From positions 992,001-1,056,000 of the forward strand of contig NZ_JAFCJT010000001.1 in NCBI RefSeq assembly GCF_018130785.1: 64,000 nt of DNA, in the 5' to 3' direction. Below the pieces are notes generated by a model that was given only the letters and a program-made list of their open reading frames with translations, was not told the DNA's origin and made no database searches. A program made the position numbers and the translations under genes. The DNA is from Bradyrhizobium liaoningense. Lineage in GTDB: Bacteria > Pseudomonadota > Alphaproteobacteria > Rhizobiales > Xanthobacteraceae. The first letter of the stretch is position 1; the number at the start of each line of letters is the position of its first letter. This document shows, in pieces, positions 54,277 to 62,247 of this stretch.

Positions 54277-54569
54277 TCATTCCTCCCTGGGGCCGGGCAT
54301 CCTTGTCGGCCCTTCTTGTCTTGGCTCTCTCACTGAATGCAGAGCCGGATGCTACTTACGGATTCTCTCCGCGTGAGTAAATTGATATTGAGACGCCATC
54401 AACTAAGTGCGGAGAGCTCGCGCCCGAAGATGACTAACACCTGCGGCCACGATCTATTTTCGGCTATTTTTTAAGGGCTTTTCGCGCATTTCACGGCGAT
54501 CGCGCTGCCCACGCGTTATGCAATGATGACAGTCATGCGTGGCAGGAAAGTCATCATGCAAATTTGCCG
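54277..54569. promoter_or_regulatory. Promoter region of the Liv operon and 3' region of hpaR
   Basis: AT-richer than its surroundings. TGCAATGATGAC (54519-54530) and GTCATCATGCA (54550-54560) form an inverted repeat with one bulged base, about 10 bp past the hpaR stop; it lacks a U-run. TTGAGACGCCATCAA near 54390 has a FixK-like shape but a 7-base spacer, so it is not called. Confidence 0.45.
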
Positions 54570-55085
54570 TTACATTTCATCCGCAACGTCACTCGCTTCG
54601 GTGGAAGCGAGACACAGTTCCAACTCACCGAGCATCTCCTGCAACTCGGCGAGCTTGCGCGCGCCGAAGCGCCGCGTGATCTCCGCATAGATCGCTTCCG
54701 AGGACGGCGCGACGGCGGCCATCAGCTTCACCCCCTCTTTCGAGATCGAGACCATGCTGCGGCGCTGATCCGACTTCGCGGTCTTCCGCTCGATCAGATT
54801 GCGCGCCTCGAGATCGCGCAGGATGCGCGACAGGCTCGGCCCGAGCAGAAACGCCGTGCGCGCGAGTTCCGTGACCTCAGCAGCGTCGATCGCCGCGAGC
54901 GCGCGGAGGATGCGCCATTGCTGTTCGGTCAATCCGTGCTCGCGCAGTTTTGGACGAAACTGCCGCATCACCGCTTCACGTGCCCTGAGCAGCGACATCG
55001 GCAGCGAGCGCGAGAAGTCGCGCATCGGCACCTGCCGTGCGGCAGGCTCACTTCCGTTCGCGGGATCAGCCGGTCTCTTCGCCAT
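54570..55085 (-). CDS. hpaR: Homoprotocatechuate operon repressor HpaR (MarR family)
   Basis: A 171-residue MarR regulator. The N-terminal MRDFSRSLPMSLLRAREAVM and GLTEQQWRILRAL are characteristic of HpaR. The recognition helix lies in LARTAFLLGPSLSRILRDLEARNLI and the wing in KSDQRRSMVSISKEG. HpaR represses the hpa meta-cleavage genes until the aromatic ligand binds. It is divergent from hpaH across 125 bp that contain a perfect 16-bp palindrome, its likely operator. Confidence 0.92.
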   Translation of the reverse strand: MAKRPADPANGSEPAARQVPMRDFSRSLPMSLLRAREAVMRQFRPKLREHGLTEQQWRILRALAAIDAAEVTELARTAFLLGPSLSRILRDLEARNLIERKTAKSDQRRSMVSISKEGVKLMAAVAPSSEAIYAEITRRFGARKLAELQEMLGELELCLASTEASDVADEM

Positions 55086-55151
55086 GACGCCCTTTCAAAG
55101 CCGCCCTTTCAAGCCGCAAAGTGTTTGCAGTGCAGCAAGCCCGAATTGTGT

Positions 55152-55178
55152 TTGACGCATTCACTTAACATGTTAAGT
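55152..55178 (+). promoter_or_regulatory. hpaH promoter overlapping a 16-bp palindrome, probable HpaR operator
   Basis: TTGACG at 55152-55157 is a good -35 box. The perfect palindrome ACTTAACATGTTAAGT (55163-55178) fills the spacer and reaches the weak -10 at about 55175-55180, so a bound dimer would block polymerase. Such AT-rich palindromes are typical MarR-family sites. Confidence 0.65.
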
Positions 55179-55194
55179 ATCTCTGGGCACCACG

Positions 55195-55212
55195 ATTTGT
55201 AAGATCACAAAT
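55195..55212. promoter_or_regulatory. Second palindrome ATTTGT-N6-ACAAAT overlapping the hpaH start
   Basis: Perfect 6-base half-sites with a 6-base spacer; the right half runs into the ATG at 55211. No Shine-Dalgarno is visible before hpaH. It may be an operator for a CRP/FNR-like or other dimer, or the message may start close to the ATG. Confidence 0.4.
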
Positions 55213-56017
55213 GGCGCTTTCCAACGACGATATCCAAGCTTGTGCGAACCGTCTGCATCAGGCGGAGAAGACCCGCACGCAGATCCGGCAGCTCTCGCAG
55301 GATTTTCCCGGCATTACCATCACCGACGCCTACGCGATTCAGAAGGCGTGGGTCGACCTCAAGCTCGCCGAGGGCCGCACCGTCAAAGGCCACAAGATCG
55401 GCCTGACCTCGAAGGCGATGCAGGGCGCGCTCAATATCGACGAGCCGGATTCCGGCGTACTGCTCGACGACATGTTCTTCGCCGATGGCGGCCTCGTCCC
55501 GACCGAACGCTTCATCGCGACGCGCGTCGAGGCCGAGCTTGCCTTCGTCATGAGCAAGCGCCTCTCCGGTCCTGATTGCTCAATGTTCGACGTGCTCAAC
55601 GCCACCGACTTCGTCGTGCCGGCGCTGGAAATCCTGGACACGCGGATCGAGCGCGTCGATCCCAAGACGAAAGCCACGCGAAAGATCTTCGACACCATCG
55701 CCGACAACGCCGCGAACGCCGGCATCGTGCTCGGCGGTCGCCCAATCCGTCCGCTCGACGCCGATCTGCGCTGGATCGGCGCGCTGTGTTTCAGGAACGG
55801 CCAGCTCGAGGAAACCGGCCTTGCCGCCGGCGTGCTCAATCATCCCGCGACCGCCGTTGCCTGGCTCGCCAACAAGATCGCACCGCTCGGCCTTGCGCTG
55901 GAGCCCGGGCAGGTCGTGCTCGCCGGCTCCTTCATCCGTCCGATCGAGACCCGCAAGGGCGACACAATTCAGGCCGATTATGGCGCCTACGGCTCGGTGA
56001 GCTGCTACTTCGCCTGA
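55211..56017 (+). CDS. hpaH: 2-oxo-hept-4-ene-1,7-dioate hydratase
   Basis: A 268-residue hydratase of the FAH-related MhpD/HpaH group. Blocks include AYAIQKAWVDLKLAEGRTV, KGHKIGLTSKAMQ, TRVEAELAFVM with metal-binding Glu, and FVVPALEILDTRIE. It adds water to oxo-hepta-4-ene-dioate, giving the substrate for HpaI. It is the first gene of the rightward hpa operon, immediately after the HpaR operator region. hpaF follows after 30 bp. Confidence 0.93.
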   Translation: MALSNDDIQACANRLHQAEKTRTQIRQLSQDFPGITITDAYAIQKAWVDLKLAEGRTVKGHKIGLTSKAMQGALNIDEPDSGVLLDDMFFADGGLVPTERFIATRVEAELAFVMSKRLSGPDCSMFDVLNATDFVVPALEILDTRIERVDPKTKATRKIFDTIADNAANAGIVLGGRPIRPLDADLRWIGALCFRNGQLEETGLAAGVLNHPATAVAWLANKIAPLGLALEPGQVVLAGSFIRPIETRKGDTIQADYGAYGSVSCYFA

Positions 56018-56047
56018 CAACAAGAATACACAGGGAGTGAAACCGCG

Positions 56048-56446
56048 ATGCCGCATTTCACGATTGAATATTCGGCCAATCTCGACAACCGCCTCGACAT
56101 CGGCGCGGTGTGCGAGGTCGTGCGCAAGGCGGCGGTCGAGACCGGCATCTTCCCGCTCGGCGGCATCCGCGTTCGCGCTGTCAGGTGCGAGCACTACGCG
56201 ATCGCGGACGCGCGGCAGGACTACGGCTTTCTCGACATGGTGCTGCGCATCGGAGAGGGCCGCGACCTTCCCATGCGCCAGAAGGCCGGCGAGCACGTCT
56301 TCCAGGCGCTTTCAAAACATCTCGATCCCGTCTTCGCCGCCAGCAAGTTCGCTTTGTCGTTCGACATGCAGATCAACGACAAGGACACCAGCTGGAAGCG
56401 CAACAACATCCACGACGCCCTGAAAGTGGAGGCCGCCCATGGATAA
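56048..56446 (+). CDS. hpaF: 5-carboxymethyl-2-hydroxymuconate delta-isomerase
   Basis: A 132-residue CHMI of the tautomerase superfamily. The catalytic N-terminal proline is Pro2 (MPHFTIEYSANLD), exposed after Met removal, and IFPLGGIRVRAVRCEHYAIAD is the conserved body. It isomerises the HpaE product before decarboxylation. GGGAG lies 10 bases before the ATG. Its last 8 bases overlap hpaE. Confidence 0.94.
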   Translation: MPHFTIEYSANLDNRLDIGAVCEVVRKAAVETGIFPLGGIRVRAVRCEHYAIADARQDYGFLDMVLRIGEGRDLPMRQKAGEHVFQALSKHLDPVFAASKFALSFDMQINDKDTSWKRNNIHDALKVEAAHG

Positions 56447-57977
56447 GCCCACGCCGAAAACCGATGTGTTCCAGGCCAATCGCGACCGCACAGCACCGCT
56501 GCTGAAGACGCTGCGGGCCGACGGCATCGGCCATATGATCGACGGCAAGACCGTCGCCTCGATCTCGGGCGAAACCTTTGAAACCAAGTCGCCTGTCGAT
56601 GGCGCCGTGCTTGCAAGCGTCGCCCGCGGCAACGCCGAGGATATCGACGCCGCAGCCACAGCCGCTGCGCTGGCCTTCAAATCCTGGCGCGACATGAGGC
56701 CGGCGATGCGGCGCAAGCTGCTGCACCGCGTCGCCGACGCGATCGAGGACAATGCCGACGACATCGCCGTGCTCGAATGCATCGACACCGGCCAGGCCTA
56801 TCGCTTCATGGCCAAGGCCGCGATCCGCGCGGCGGAGAATTTTCGCTTCTTCGCCGACAAGTGCGCCGAGGCGCGCGATGGCCTGAACACGCCGAGCGAC
56901 GAGCACTGGAACGTCTCGACCCGCGTGCCGATCGGCCCCGTCGGCGTGATCACGCCGTGGAACACGCCGTTCATGCTCTCGACCTGGAAGATCGCGCCGG
57001 CGCTGGCCGCGGGCTGCACCGTCGTGCACAAGCCGGCCGAATGGTCGCCGGTGACAGCCGCGATTCTGGCAAGGCTGGTCAAGGAGGCCGGCGTTCCCGA
57101 CGGCGTGCTCAATACCGTCCACGGTTTTGGCGAGGAGGCCGGCAAGGCGCTGACCGAGCATCCCGCCATCAAGGCGATCGGCTTCGTCGGCGAGAGCGCG
57201 ACGGGATCGGCGATCATGGTTCAAGGCGCGCCGACCCTGAAGCGCGTGCATTTCGAGCTCGGCGGCAAGAACCCGGTGATCGTGTTCGACGACGCCGATC
57301 TCGACCGCGCGCTCGATGCCGTCGTGTTCATGATCTACTCGCTCAATGGCGAGCGCTGCACGTCGTCGAGCCGCCTGCTGATCCAGCAGAACATTGCCGA
57401 GAAATTCGTGGAGAAGCTGACCGCGCGCGTGCAGGCGCTCAGGGTCGGCCATCCCCTCGATCCCGCCACCGAGATCGGGCCGCTGATCCACGAACGGCAC
57501 CTCGCAAAAGTCTGCTCCTATTTCGACGTTGCGCGGCAGGATGGCGCTGTGATCGCCGTCGGCGGTAAGACCTATGACGGCCCGGGCGGCGGACATTATG
57601 TCGAGCCGACGCTCGTGACCGGTGCGAACGGCAAGATGCGCGTGGCGCAGGAGGAGGTGTTCGGCCCCTTCCTCACCGTGCTGCCCTTCAAGGACGAGGC
57701 CGACGCCATCGCGATCGCCAACGACATCCGCTATGGCCTGACCGGCTATGTCTGGACCAACGACGTCGGCCGCGCACTGCGCGTTGCCGACGCGCTGGAG
57801 GCCGGCATGATCTGGCTGAACTCGGAAAACGTCCGCCATCTGCCGACGCCGTTCGGCGGCATGAAGGCCTCGGGCATCGGCCGCGACGGCGGCGACTACT
57901 CGTTCGACTTCTACATGGAAACCAAGCACGTCTCGCTGGCGCGGGGCACGCACAAGATTCAGAAATTGGGAATCTGA
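56439..57977 (+). CDS. hpaE: 5-carboxymethyl-2-hydroxymuconate semialdehyde dehydrogenase
   Basis: A 512-residue NAD-dependent aldehyde dehydrogenase. Catalytic residues are Glu273 (FELGGKNP) and Cys307 (NGERCTSSSR). The WNTPFMLSTWKIAPALAAG and FPLL-type NAD contacts are normal. The hpa context and the long N-terminus separate it from betaine or other aldehyde dehydrogenases. It oxidises the ring-cleavage semialdehyde to the dicarboxylate. It overlaps hpaF by 8 bases and is followed by hpaD after 27 bp. The opposite strand holds a very long open frame that is only a GC-driven shadow. Confidence 0.95.
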   Translation: MDKPTPKTDVFQANRDRTAPLLKTLRADGIGHMIDGKTVASISGETFETKSPVDGAVLASVARGNAEDIDAAATAAALAFKSWRDMRPAMRRKLLHRVADAIEDNADDIAVLECIDTGQAYRFMAKAAIRAAENFRFFADKCAEARDGLNTPSDEHWNVSTRVPIGPVGVITPWNTPFMLSTWKIAPALAAGCTVVHKPAEWSPVTAAILARLVKEAGVPDGVLNTVHGFGEEAGKALTEHPAIKAIGFVGESATGSAIMVQGAPTLKRVHFELGGKNPVIVFDDADLDRALDAVVFMIYSLNGERCTSSSRLLIQQNIAEKFVEKLTARVQALRVGHPLDPATEIGPLIHERHLAKVCSYFDVARQDGAVIAVGGKTYDGPGGGHYVEPTLVTGANGKMRVAQEEVFGPFLTVLPFKDEADAIAIANDIRYGLTGYVWTNDVGRALRVADALEAGMIWLNSENVRHLPTPFGGMKASGIGRDGGDYSFDFYMETKHVSLARGTHKIQKLGI

Positions 57978-58004
57978 CGCTCGTCGAGCCGAGGGGAAAC
58001 GCCG

Positions 58005-58988
58005 ATGCCCGTACCGCAACACATCTTCGAACCGCCGTTCAACATCATCCGCTCCAGCCACGTCGTGCTCGACGTGACCGACCTGAAGCTCAGCCGCGAA
58101 TTCTACGAGACCACCGTCGGTCTGCATGTCGAGGATGCCGACGACAAGTTTGCCTACTTGCGGGCAGCCGAGGAGCATCAGCATCACTCGCTGGTGCTGC
58201 GCAAGGCGGCAGCGCCGGCCTGCAACCGGCTCGGCTTCAAGGTCGGCAACGACGGAGATCTCGACAAGGCCGCAAAGTTCTTGTCCGAGAACGGCCTCGG
58301 CTATTCCTTCGTCGACCAGCCCTTCCAGGGCCGCACGCTGCAATTCACCGATCCCTTCGGCTTCCAGATCGAGCTCTATGCGGCGATGGACCGCCGGCCG
58401 CATCTGCTTCGTCGCTACGACCTCTACAGGGGATGCCACCCGCAGCGGCTCGATCATTTCAACGTCTTCGCCGCCGAGGTGCAGGACACCGTCGAGTTCT
58501 ACGCACGGCTCGGCTTCCGTCTCACCGAATACGCCGAGGAGGACGGGCCGAACGGGCGCATCGCAGCCGCCTGGATGCATCGCAAGGGCAATGTGCACGA
58601 TTTCGCCATCACCAACGGCAAGGGCCCTCGCCTGCACCACTTCGCCTACTGGACGCCGACGGCGATGAACATCATCCATCTCTGCGACGTCATGGCCTCC
58701 CAGGGCTTCGTCAAGAACATCGAGCGCGGCCCGGGACGCCACGGCATCTCGAATGCGTTCTTCCTCTACGTGCGCGACCCTGATGGGCACCGTCTCGAAC
58801 TCTACACCAGCGACTATTTCACCGGCGATCACGACCACGAGCCGCTGCGTTGGTCGCTGCGCGATCCGCGCCGCCAGACGCTGTGGGGCGCGCCGGCGCC
58901 GCGCTCGTGGTTCGAGCAGGGTTCGCCCTTCTCGGGCCAGGCCGTGCGTGAACCGAAATTCGTGGCCGACGTGCTGGTGGCGGATTAG
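58005..58988 (+). CDS. hpaD: 3,4-dihydroxyphenylacetate 2,3-dioxygenase
   Basis: A 327-residue type I (vicinal oxygen chelate) extradiol dioxygenase. The facial triad is visible as His151 (LDHFNVF), His211 or His212 (LHHFAYW) and Glu265 (HRLELYT), at positions close to those of the Brevibacterium/Arthrobacter enzymes. It opens the homoprotocatechuate ring at the 2,3 bond. This Fe/Mn VOC type differs from the class III HpaD of E. coli, so the cluster follows the Gram-positive-like type. GAGGGG precedes the ATG. The next gene starts 3 bp after the stop. Confidence 0.94.
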   Translation: MPVPQHIFEPPFNIIRSSHVVLDVTDLKLSREFYETTVGLHVEDADDKFAYLRAAEEHQHHSLVLRKAAAPACNRLGFKVGNDGDLDKAAKFLSENGLGYSFVDQPFQGRTLQFTDPFGFQIELYAAMDRRPHLLRRYDLYRGCHPQRLDHFNVFAAEVQDTVEFYARLGFRLTEYAEEDGPNGRIAAAWMHRKGNVHDFAITNGKGPRLHHFAYWTPTAMNIIHLCDVMASQGFVKNIERGPGRHGISNAFFLYVRDPDGHRLELYTSDYFTGDHDHEPLRWSLRDPRRQTLWGAPAPRSWFEQGSPFSGQAVREPKFVADVLVAD

Positions 58989-58991
58989 GCG

Positions 58992-59861
58992 ATGAAACTT
59001 CCTCGCCTCGCCACATATTCCGTCAAGGGTGAAACCAGGTACGGCGCCGTCCTTGAGGGCGGCATCGTCGATCTCTCCGTACGCCACGCAAAAGACTATC
59101 CGACGCTGCGCGAAGTGATTGCGGCCGGAAAGCTCGTGAGCCTTGCCGAGCAGGCCGCCGGCCGCGCGCCGGATCACCCGCTCGCCGACATCATTTGGCT
59201 GCCGCCGGTGCCCGCGCCGGAAAAGATCATCTGCATCGGCGTCAACTATCCCGATCGCAACGCCGAGTACAAGGACGGCCAGGACGCGCCGAAATATCCG
59301 AGCATGTTCATGCGCTCGCCGCGCTCCTTCGTCGGCCACGACACGCCGCTGGTGCGCCCGCGCGCATCGGCGCAGCTCGACTACGAGGGCGAGATCGTGC
59401 TGGTGATCGGCAAGGCCGGCCGGCACATTGCCGAGAGCGCTGCGCTCGATCACATCGCCGCGTTGACGCTCTGCAACGAAGGCTCGGTGCGCGACTGGTT
59501 GCGCCACGCAAAATTCAACGTCACGCAGGGCAAGAACTTTGATTCCAGCGGCAGCCTGGGTCCGTGGCTGGTGCCCTACACGCAGGAAGCGCAGATCGCC
59601 GACGTCAGGCTCACCACGCATGTCAACGGCGAGCTGCGGCAGGACGACGTGACCAGCCGCCTGATGTTTCCGTTCCGCTATCTCATCAGCTATATCTCGA
59701 CCTTCGCAACGCTTGTCCCCGGTGACATCATCGTGACGGGCACGCCGACGGGAGCGGGTGCGCGGTTCGATCCGCCGCGCTACTTGAAGCCCGGTGATGT
59801 CATCGAGGTCGCGGCCGAAGGCATCGGCACTTTGCGCAATGGTGTCGTCGACGAAGCCTGA
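58992..59861 (+). CDS. hpaG: FAH family enzyme, probable homoprotocatechuate decarboxylase/isomerase HpaG
   Basis: A 289-residue fumarylacetoacetate hydrolase fold protein. The active-site blocks are ICIGVNYPDRNAEYKDG, LDYEGEIVLVIGKAGRHI with metal-binding glutamates, WLRHAKFNVTQGKNFDSSG and VPGDIIVTGTPTGAG. In hpa clusters this fold decarboxylates 5-oxopent-3-ene-1,2,5-tricarboxylate. E. coli HpaG is a two-domain protein; this single domain is about half that length. A generic FAH hydrolase is the alternative. Tight spacing to hpaD supports the pathway role. Confidence 0.82.
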   Translation: MKLPRLATYSVKGETRYGAVLEGGIVDLSVRHAKDYPTLREVIAAGKLVSLAEQAAGRAPDHPLADIIWLPPVPAPEKIICIGVNYPDRNAEYKDGQDAPKYPSMFMRSPRSFVGHDTPLVRPRASAQLDYEGEIVLVIGKAGRHIAESAALDHIAALTLCNEGSVRDWLRHAKFNVTQGKNFDSSGSLGPWLVPYTQEAQIADVRLTTHVNGELRQDDVTSRLMFPFRYLISYISTFATLVPGDIIVTGTPTGAGARFDPPRYLKPGDVIEVAAEGIGTLRNGVVDEA

Positions 59862-59886
59862 ACAACAATCGAAGTGGAATAGTGCA

Positions 59887-61512
59887 ATGACCACCCTCAC
59901 CGGCGGCGAAGCAATCGTAAGCGGCCTTGTCGCCCACGGCGTCGACACCGTGTTCGGCCTGCCCGGCGCGCAGGTCTACGGCCTGTTCGACGCCTTCCAT
60001 CAGGCCCAGCTCAAGGTGATCGGCGCGCGGCACGAACAGGCCTGCGGCTACATGGCGTTCGGCTATGCGCGCTCCAGCGGCAGGCCCGGCGTGTTCAGCG
60101 TGGTGCCCGGCCCCGGCGTGCTCAACGCCAGCGCGGCGCTGCTGACCGCTTACGGCTGCAACGAGCCGGTGCTCTGCGTGACGGGTCAGGTGCCGACGCA
60201 ATTTTTGGGCAAGGGCCGCGGCCATCTGCACGAGATGCCGGACCAGCTTGCGACCTTGCGCACCTACGTGAAATGGGCGGATCGTATCGAAACGCCCGGC
60301 AACGCGCCGACCACCGTGGCCCGCGCCTTCCAGGAGATGACATCGGGCCGGCGCGGCCCCGCCTCGGTCGAAATGCCCTGGGATATTTTTACCCAGCGCG
60401 CCGACACCGCGGCCGCACAGGTGCTGGAGCCCCTGCCTGCGCCGCGGCCTGATCCTGATCAGATCAAGCAGGCCGCCGCGCTCATCAAGGCCAGCAAGGC
60501 GCCGATGATCTTCGTCGGCAGCGGCGCGATCGAGGCGCGCGACGAGATCCTCGAGCTCGCCGAGATGATCGATGCACCCGTCGTCGCTTTCCGCAGCGGC
60601 CGCGGCATCGTCTCCAACGCGCATGAGCTGGGGCTCACGATGGCTGCCGCCTACAAGCTCTGGCCGAAGACTGATTTGATGATCGGTATCGGCTCGCGAC
60701 TGGAGCTGCCGACCATGTCGCGCTGGCCGTTCCGCCCCGACGGCCTGAAGAGCATTCGCATCGACATCGACCCGGTCGAGATGCGGCGCTTCATCTCGGA
60801 CACCGCCATCGTCGCCGATGCCAGGACTGCGACCGCCGATCTCGCCGCCGCCGTCAGCAAGGCCGGCTACAGCAAGACCGCCGGCCGCCGCGCCGCGATC
60901 CGCGACGCCACCGCGACCGCGCAACAGGACATCCAGCGCATCCAGCCGCAGATGGCCTATCTCAACATTTTGCGCGAGGTGCTGCCGGCGAACGCGATCG
61001 TCACCGATGAGTTGTCGCAGTTCGGCTTCGCGTCCTGGTACGGCTTTCCGATCTACGAGCCGCGCACCTTCATCACCTCAGGGTATCAGGGCACGCTCGG
61101 CTCGGGCTTTCCGACCGCGCTCGGCGCCAAGGTCGCCAATCCCGACAAGCCGGTGGTGGCGATCACCGGCGACGGCGGCTTCATGTTCGGCGTGCAGGAG
61201 CTTGCCACCGCCGTGCAGTTCAACATCGGCGTCGTGACGCTGGTGTTCAACAACAACGCCTATGGCAATGTGCGCCGTGACCAGCGCGAGCGCTTTGATG
61301 GCCGCGTGGTGGCGTCCGACCTCGTCAACCCGGATTTCGTCAAGCTCGCGGAGTCCTTTGGCGTCGCCTCTGTGCGCGTCACCGCGCCGGACCAGTTCAA
61401 GGCGGCGATGGAAAAGGCGCTCGCCCACGGCGGGCCGTATCTGATCTCGGTCGAGGTCACGCGGGATTCGGAAGTGAGCCCCTGGGCGTTCATTCACCCG
61501 CCGAAACCGTAA
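59887..61512 (+). CDS. Thiamine diphosphate-dependent enzyme, acetolactate-synthase-like
   Basis: A 541-residue ThDP enzyme. The cofactor-activating Glu is in ARHEQACGYM, and the ThDP-Mg motif is ITGDGGFMFG ... LVFNNNAYGNVRRD. Domain order is Pyr, central Rossmann, then PP. Such proteins include acetolactate synthases, benzoylformate decarboxylases and other 2-keto acid lyases; motifs do not tell which. It lies 25 bp after hpaG and is probably in the hpa operon, where it could process a 2-oxo acid such as hydroxyphenylpyruvate or a keto-acid product. The ATG at 59887 was chosen; the longer frame only overlaps hpaG. Confidence 0.83.
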   Translation: MTTLTGGEAIVSGLVAHGVDTVFGLPGAQVYGLFDAFHQAQLKVIGARHEQACGYMAFGYARSSGRPGVFSVVPGPGVLNASAALLTAYGCNEPVLCVTGQVPTQFLGKGRGHLHEMPDQLATLRTYVKWADRIETPGNAPTTVARAFQEMTSGRRGPASVEMPWDIFTQRADTAAAQVLEPLPAPRPDPDQIKQAAALIKASKAPMIFVGSGAIEARDEILELAEMIDAPVVAFRSGRGIVSNAHELGLTMAAAYKLWPKTDLMIGIGSRLELPTMSRWPFRPDGLKSIRIDIDPVEMRRFISDTAIVADARTATADLAAAVSKAGYSKTAGRRAAIRDATATAQQDIQRIQPQMAYLNILREVLPANAIVTDELSQFGFASWYGFPIYEPRTFITSGYQGTLGSGFPTALGAKVANPDKPVVAITGDGGFMFGVQELATAVQFNIGVVTLVFNNNAYGNVRRDQRERFDGRVVASDLVNPDFVKLAESFGVASVRVTAPDQFKAAMEKALAHGGPYLISVEVTRDSEVSPWAFIHPPKP

Positions 61513-61541
61513 TAGAAGCATCGTAGTTCCGGGACTCTTCC

Positions 61542-61562
61542 CTTCTCCCCTCCTGGGAGAAG
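61542..61562. terminator. Hairpin between the convergent ThDP and alkB genes
   Basis: CTTCTCCC/GGGAGAAG, 8-bp perfect stem with a 5-base loop, 30 bp past the ThDP gene stop. It lacks a T-run, so termination is uncertain. Confidence 0.5.
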
Positions 61563-61589
61563 GAAGATCAGCGGAGAAGGAAGATCAGC
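61556..61589. repeat. Perfect 17-base tandem duplication at the alkB 3' end
   Basis: GGAGAAGGAAGATCAGC occurs twice back to back (61556-61572, 61573-61589). The second copy includes the alkB stop codon; the first lies just beyond it. Confidence 0.85.
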
Positions 61590-62238
61590 GCGTCCTGCGA
61601 AACGTCAGATTGATCCGCTTCCGCCCGAGCAGCGCATGCTCGCCTTCGGCGAGCGGCGCCACGCCGTGATAGGCGAGCCTGCTGGCCCCGCCCCAGACGA
61701 CCACGTCGCCATGGACGAGCCGGAAGCGGCGCGGCTTGTCGCTGCGCGCCATGCCGCCGAACAGGAAGGTCGCGGGCAGCCCGAGGGAGACCGAGACGAT
61801 CGGCGCCGAATAGTCCAGCTCGTCCTTGTCCTGATGCAGCGACAGCCGCGTGCCGGGCTCGTAGCGATTGACGAGGCAGGCGTCGGGCGCAAAGCCTTCG
61901 AAGCCGCCCTGCTCCGCCGCGCGGCGGGCGAGACCGCGGAGCACCGGCGGCATCACCGGCCATGGCGCGCCGGTCCGCGGATCGATCGGGTCATAGCGGT
62001 AGCCGGTGTGATCGGTGATCCAGCCGCGCTCGCCGCAATTAGTCATGGCCACCGACATCAGATGGCCGCCAGGCGTGGTCATGCGACGGAACGGCGACAG
62101 TGCCACGATCGCGCGGACCGCTTCGATCAGCTCGCTCTCGATTGGCTTGACGAAACCGCGCAGCAAGACGGCGCCGTCGGCGATCTGCTCGCGTGACGGC
62201 TGGGCTTCGGCGGCCGTGTCAAACAGATCAGCCGTCAA
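61585..62238 (-). CDS. alkB: DNA oxidative demethylase AlkB
   Basis: A 217-residue 2-oxoglutarate-Fe(II) dioxygenase that repairs 1-methyladenine and 3-methylcytosine. Iron ligands are His135, Asp137 (LSLHQDKDE) and His191 (LAYHGVAPL). The 2OG-binding arginines are in RKRINLTFRRT. NRYEPGTRLSLHQDKDELD is the AlkB signature. No ATG precedes the conserved domain; the best start is the TTG at 62238, only 9 bases after the stop of the upstream oxygenase and in the same frame, with no visible ribosome site. It must be translated by coupling, or by read-through of that TGA. Confidence 0.93.
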   Translation of the reverse strand: MTADLFDTAAEAQPSREQIADGAVLLRGFVKPIESELIEAVRAIVALSPFRRMTTPGGHLMSVAMTNCGERGWITDHTGYRYDPIDPRTGAPWPVMPPVLRGLARRAAEQGGFEGFAPDACLVNRYEPGTRLSLHQDKDELDYSAPIVSVSLGLPATFLFGGMARSDKPRRFRLVHGDVVVWGGASRLAYHGVAPLAEGEHALLGRKRINLTFRRTR

Positions 62239-62247
62239 TCGCAGCGC

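Noticed and set aside
54380..54400. FixK-like TTGA...TCAA before the Liv operon
   Set aside because: The spacer is 7 bases instead of 6, so half-site phasing is wrong for FixK/FNR.
56373..59948. A 1191-codon open frame on the minus strand opposite hpaF-hpaG
   Set aside because: Composition is typical antisense shadow of GC-rich genes (Arg/Ala/His-rich, no domain). It covers four firmly identified genes on the other strand.
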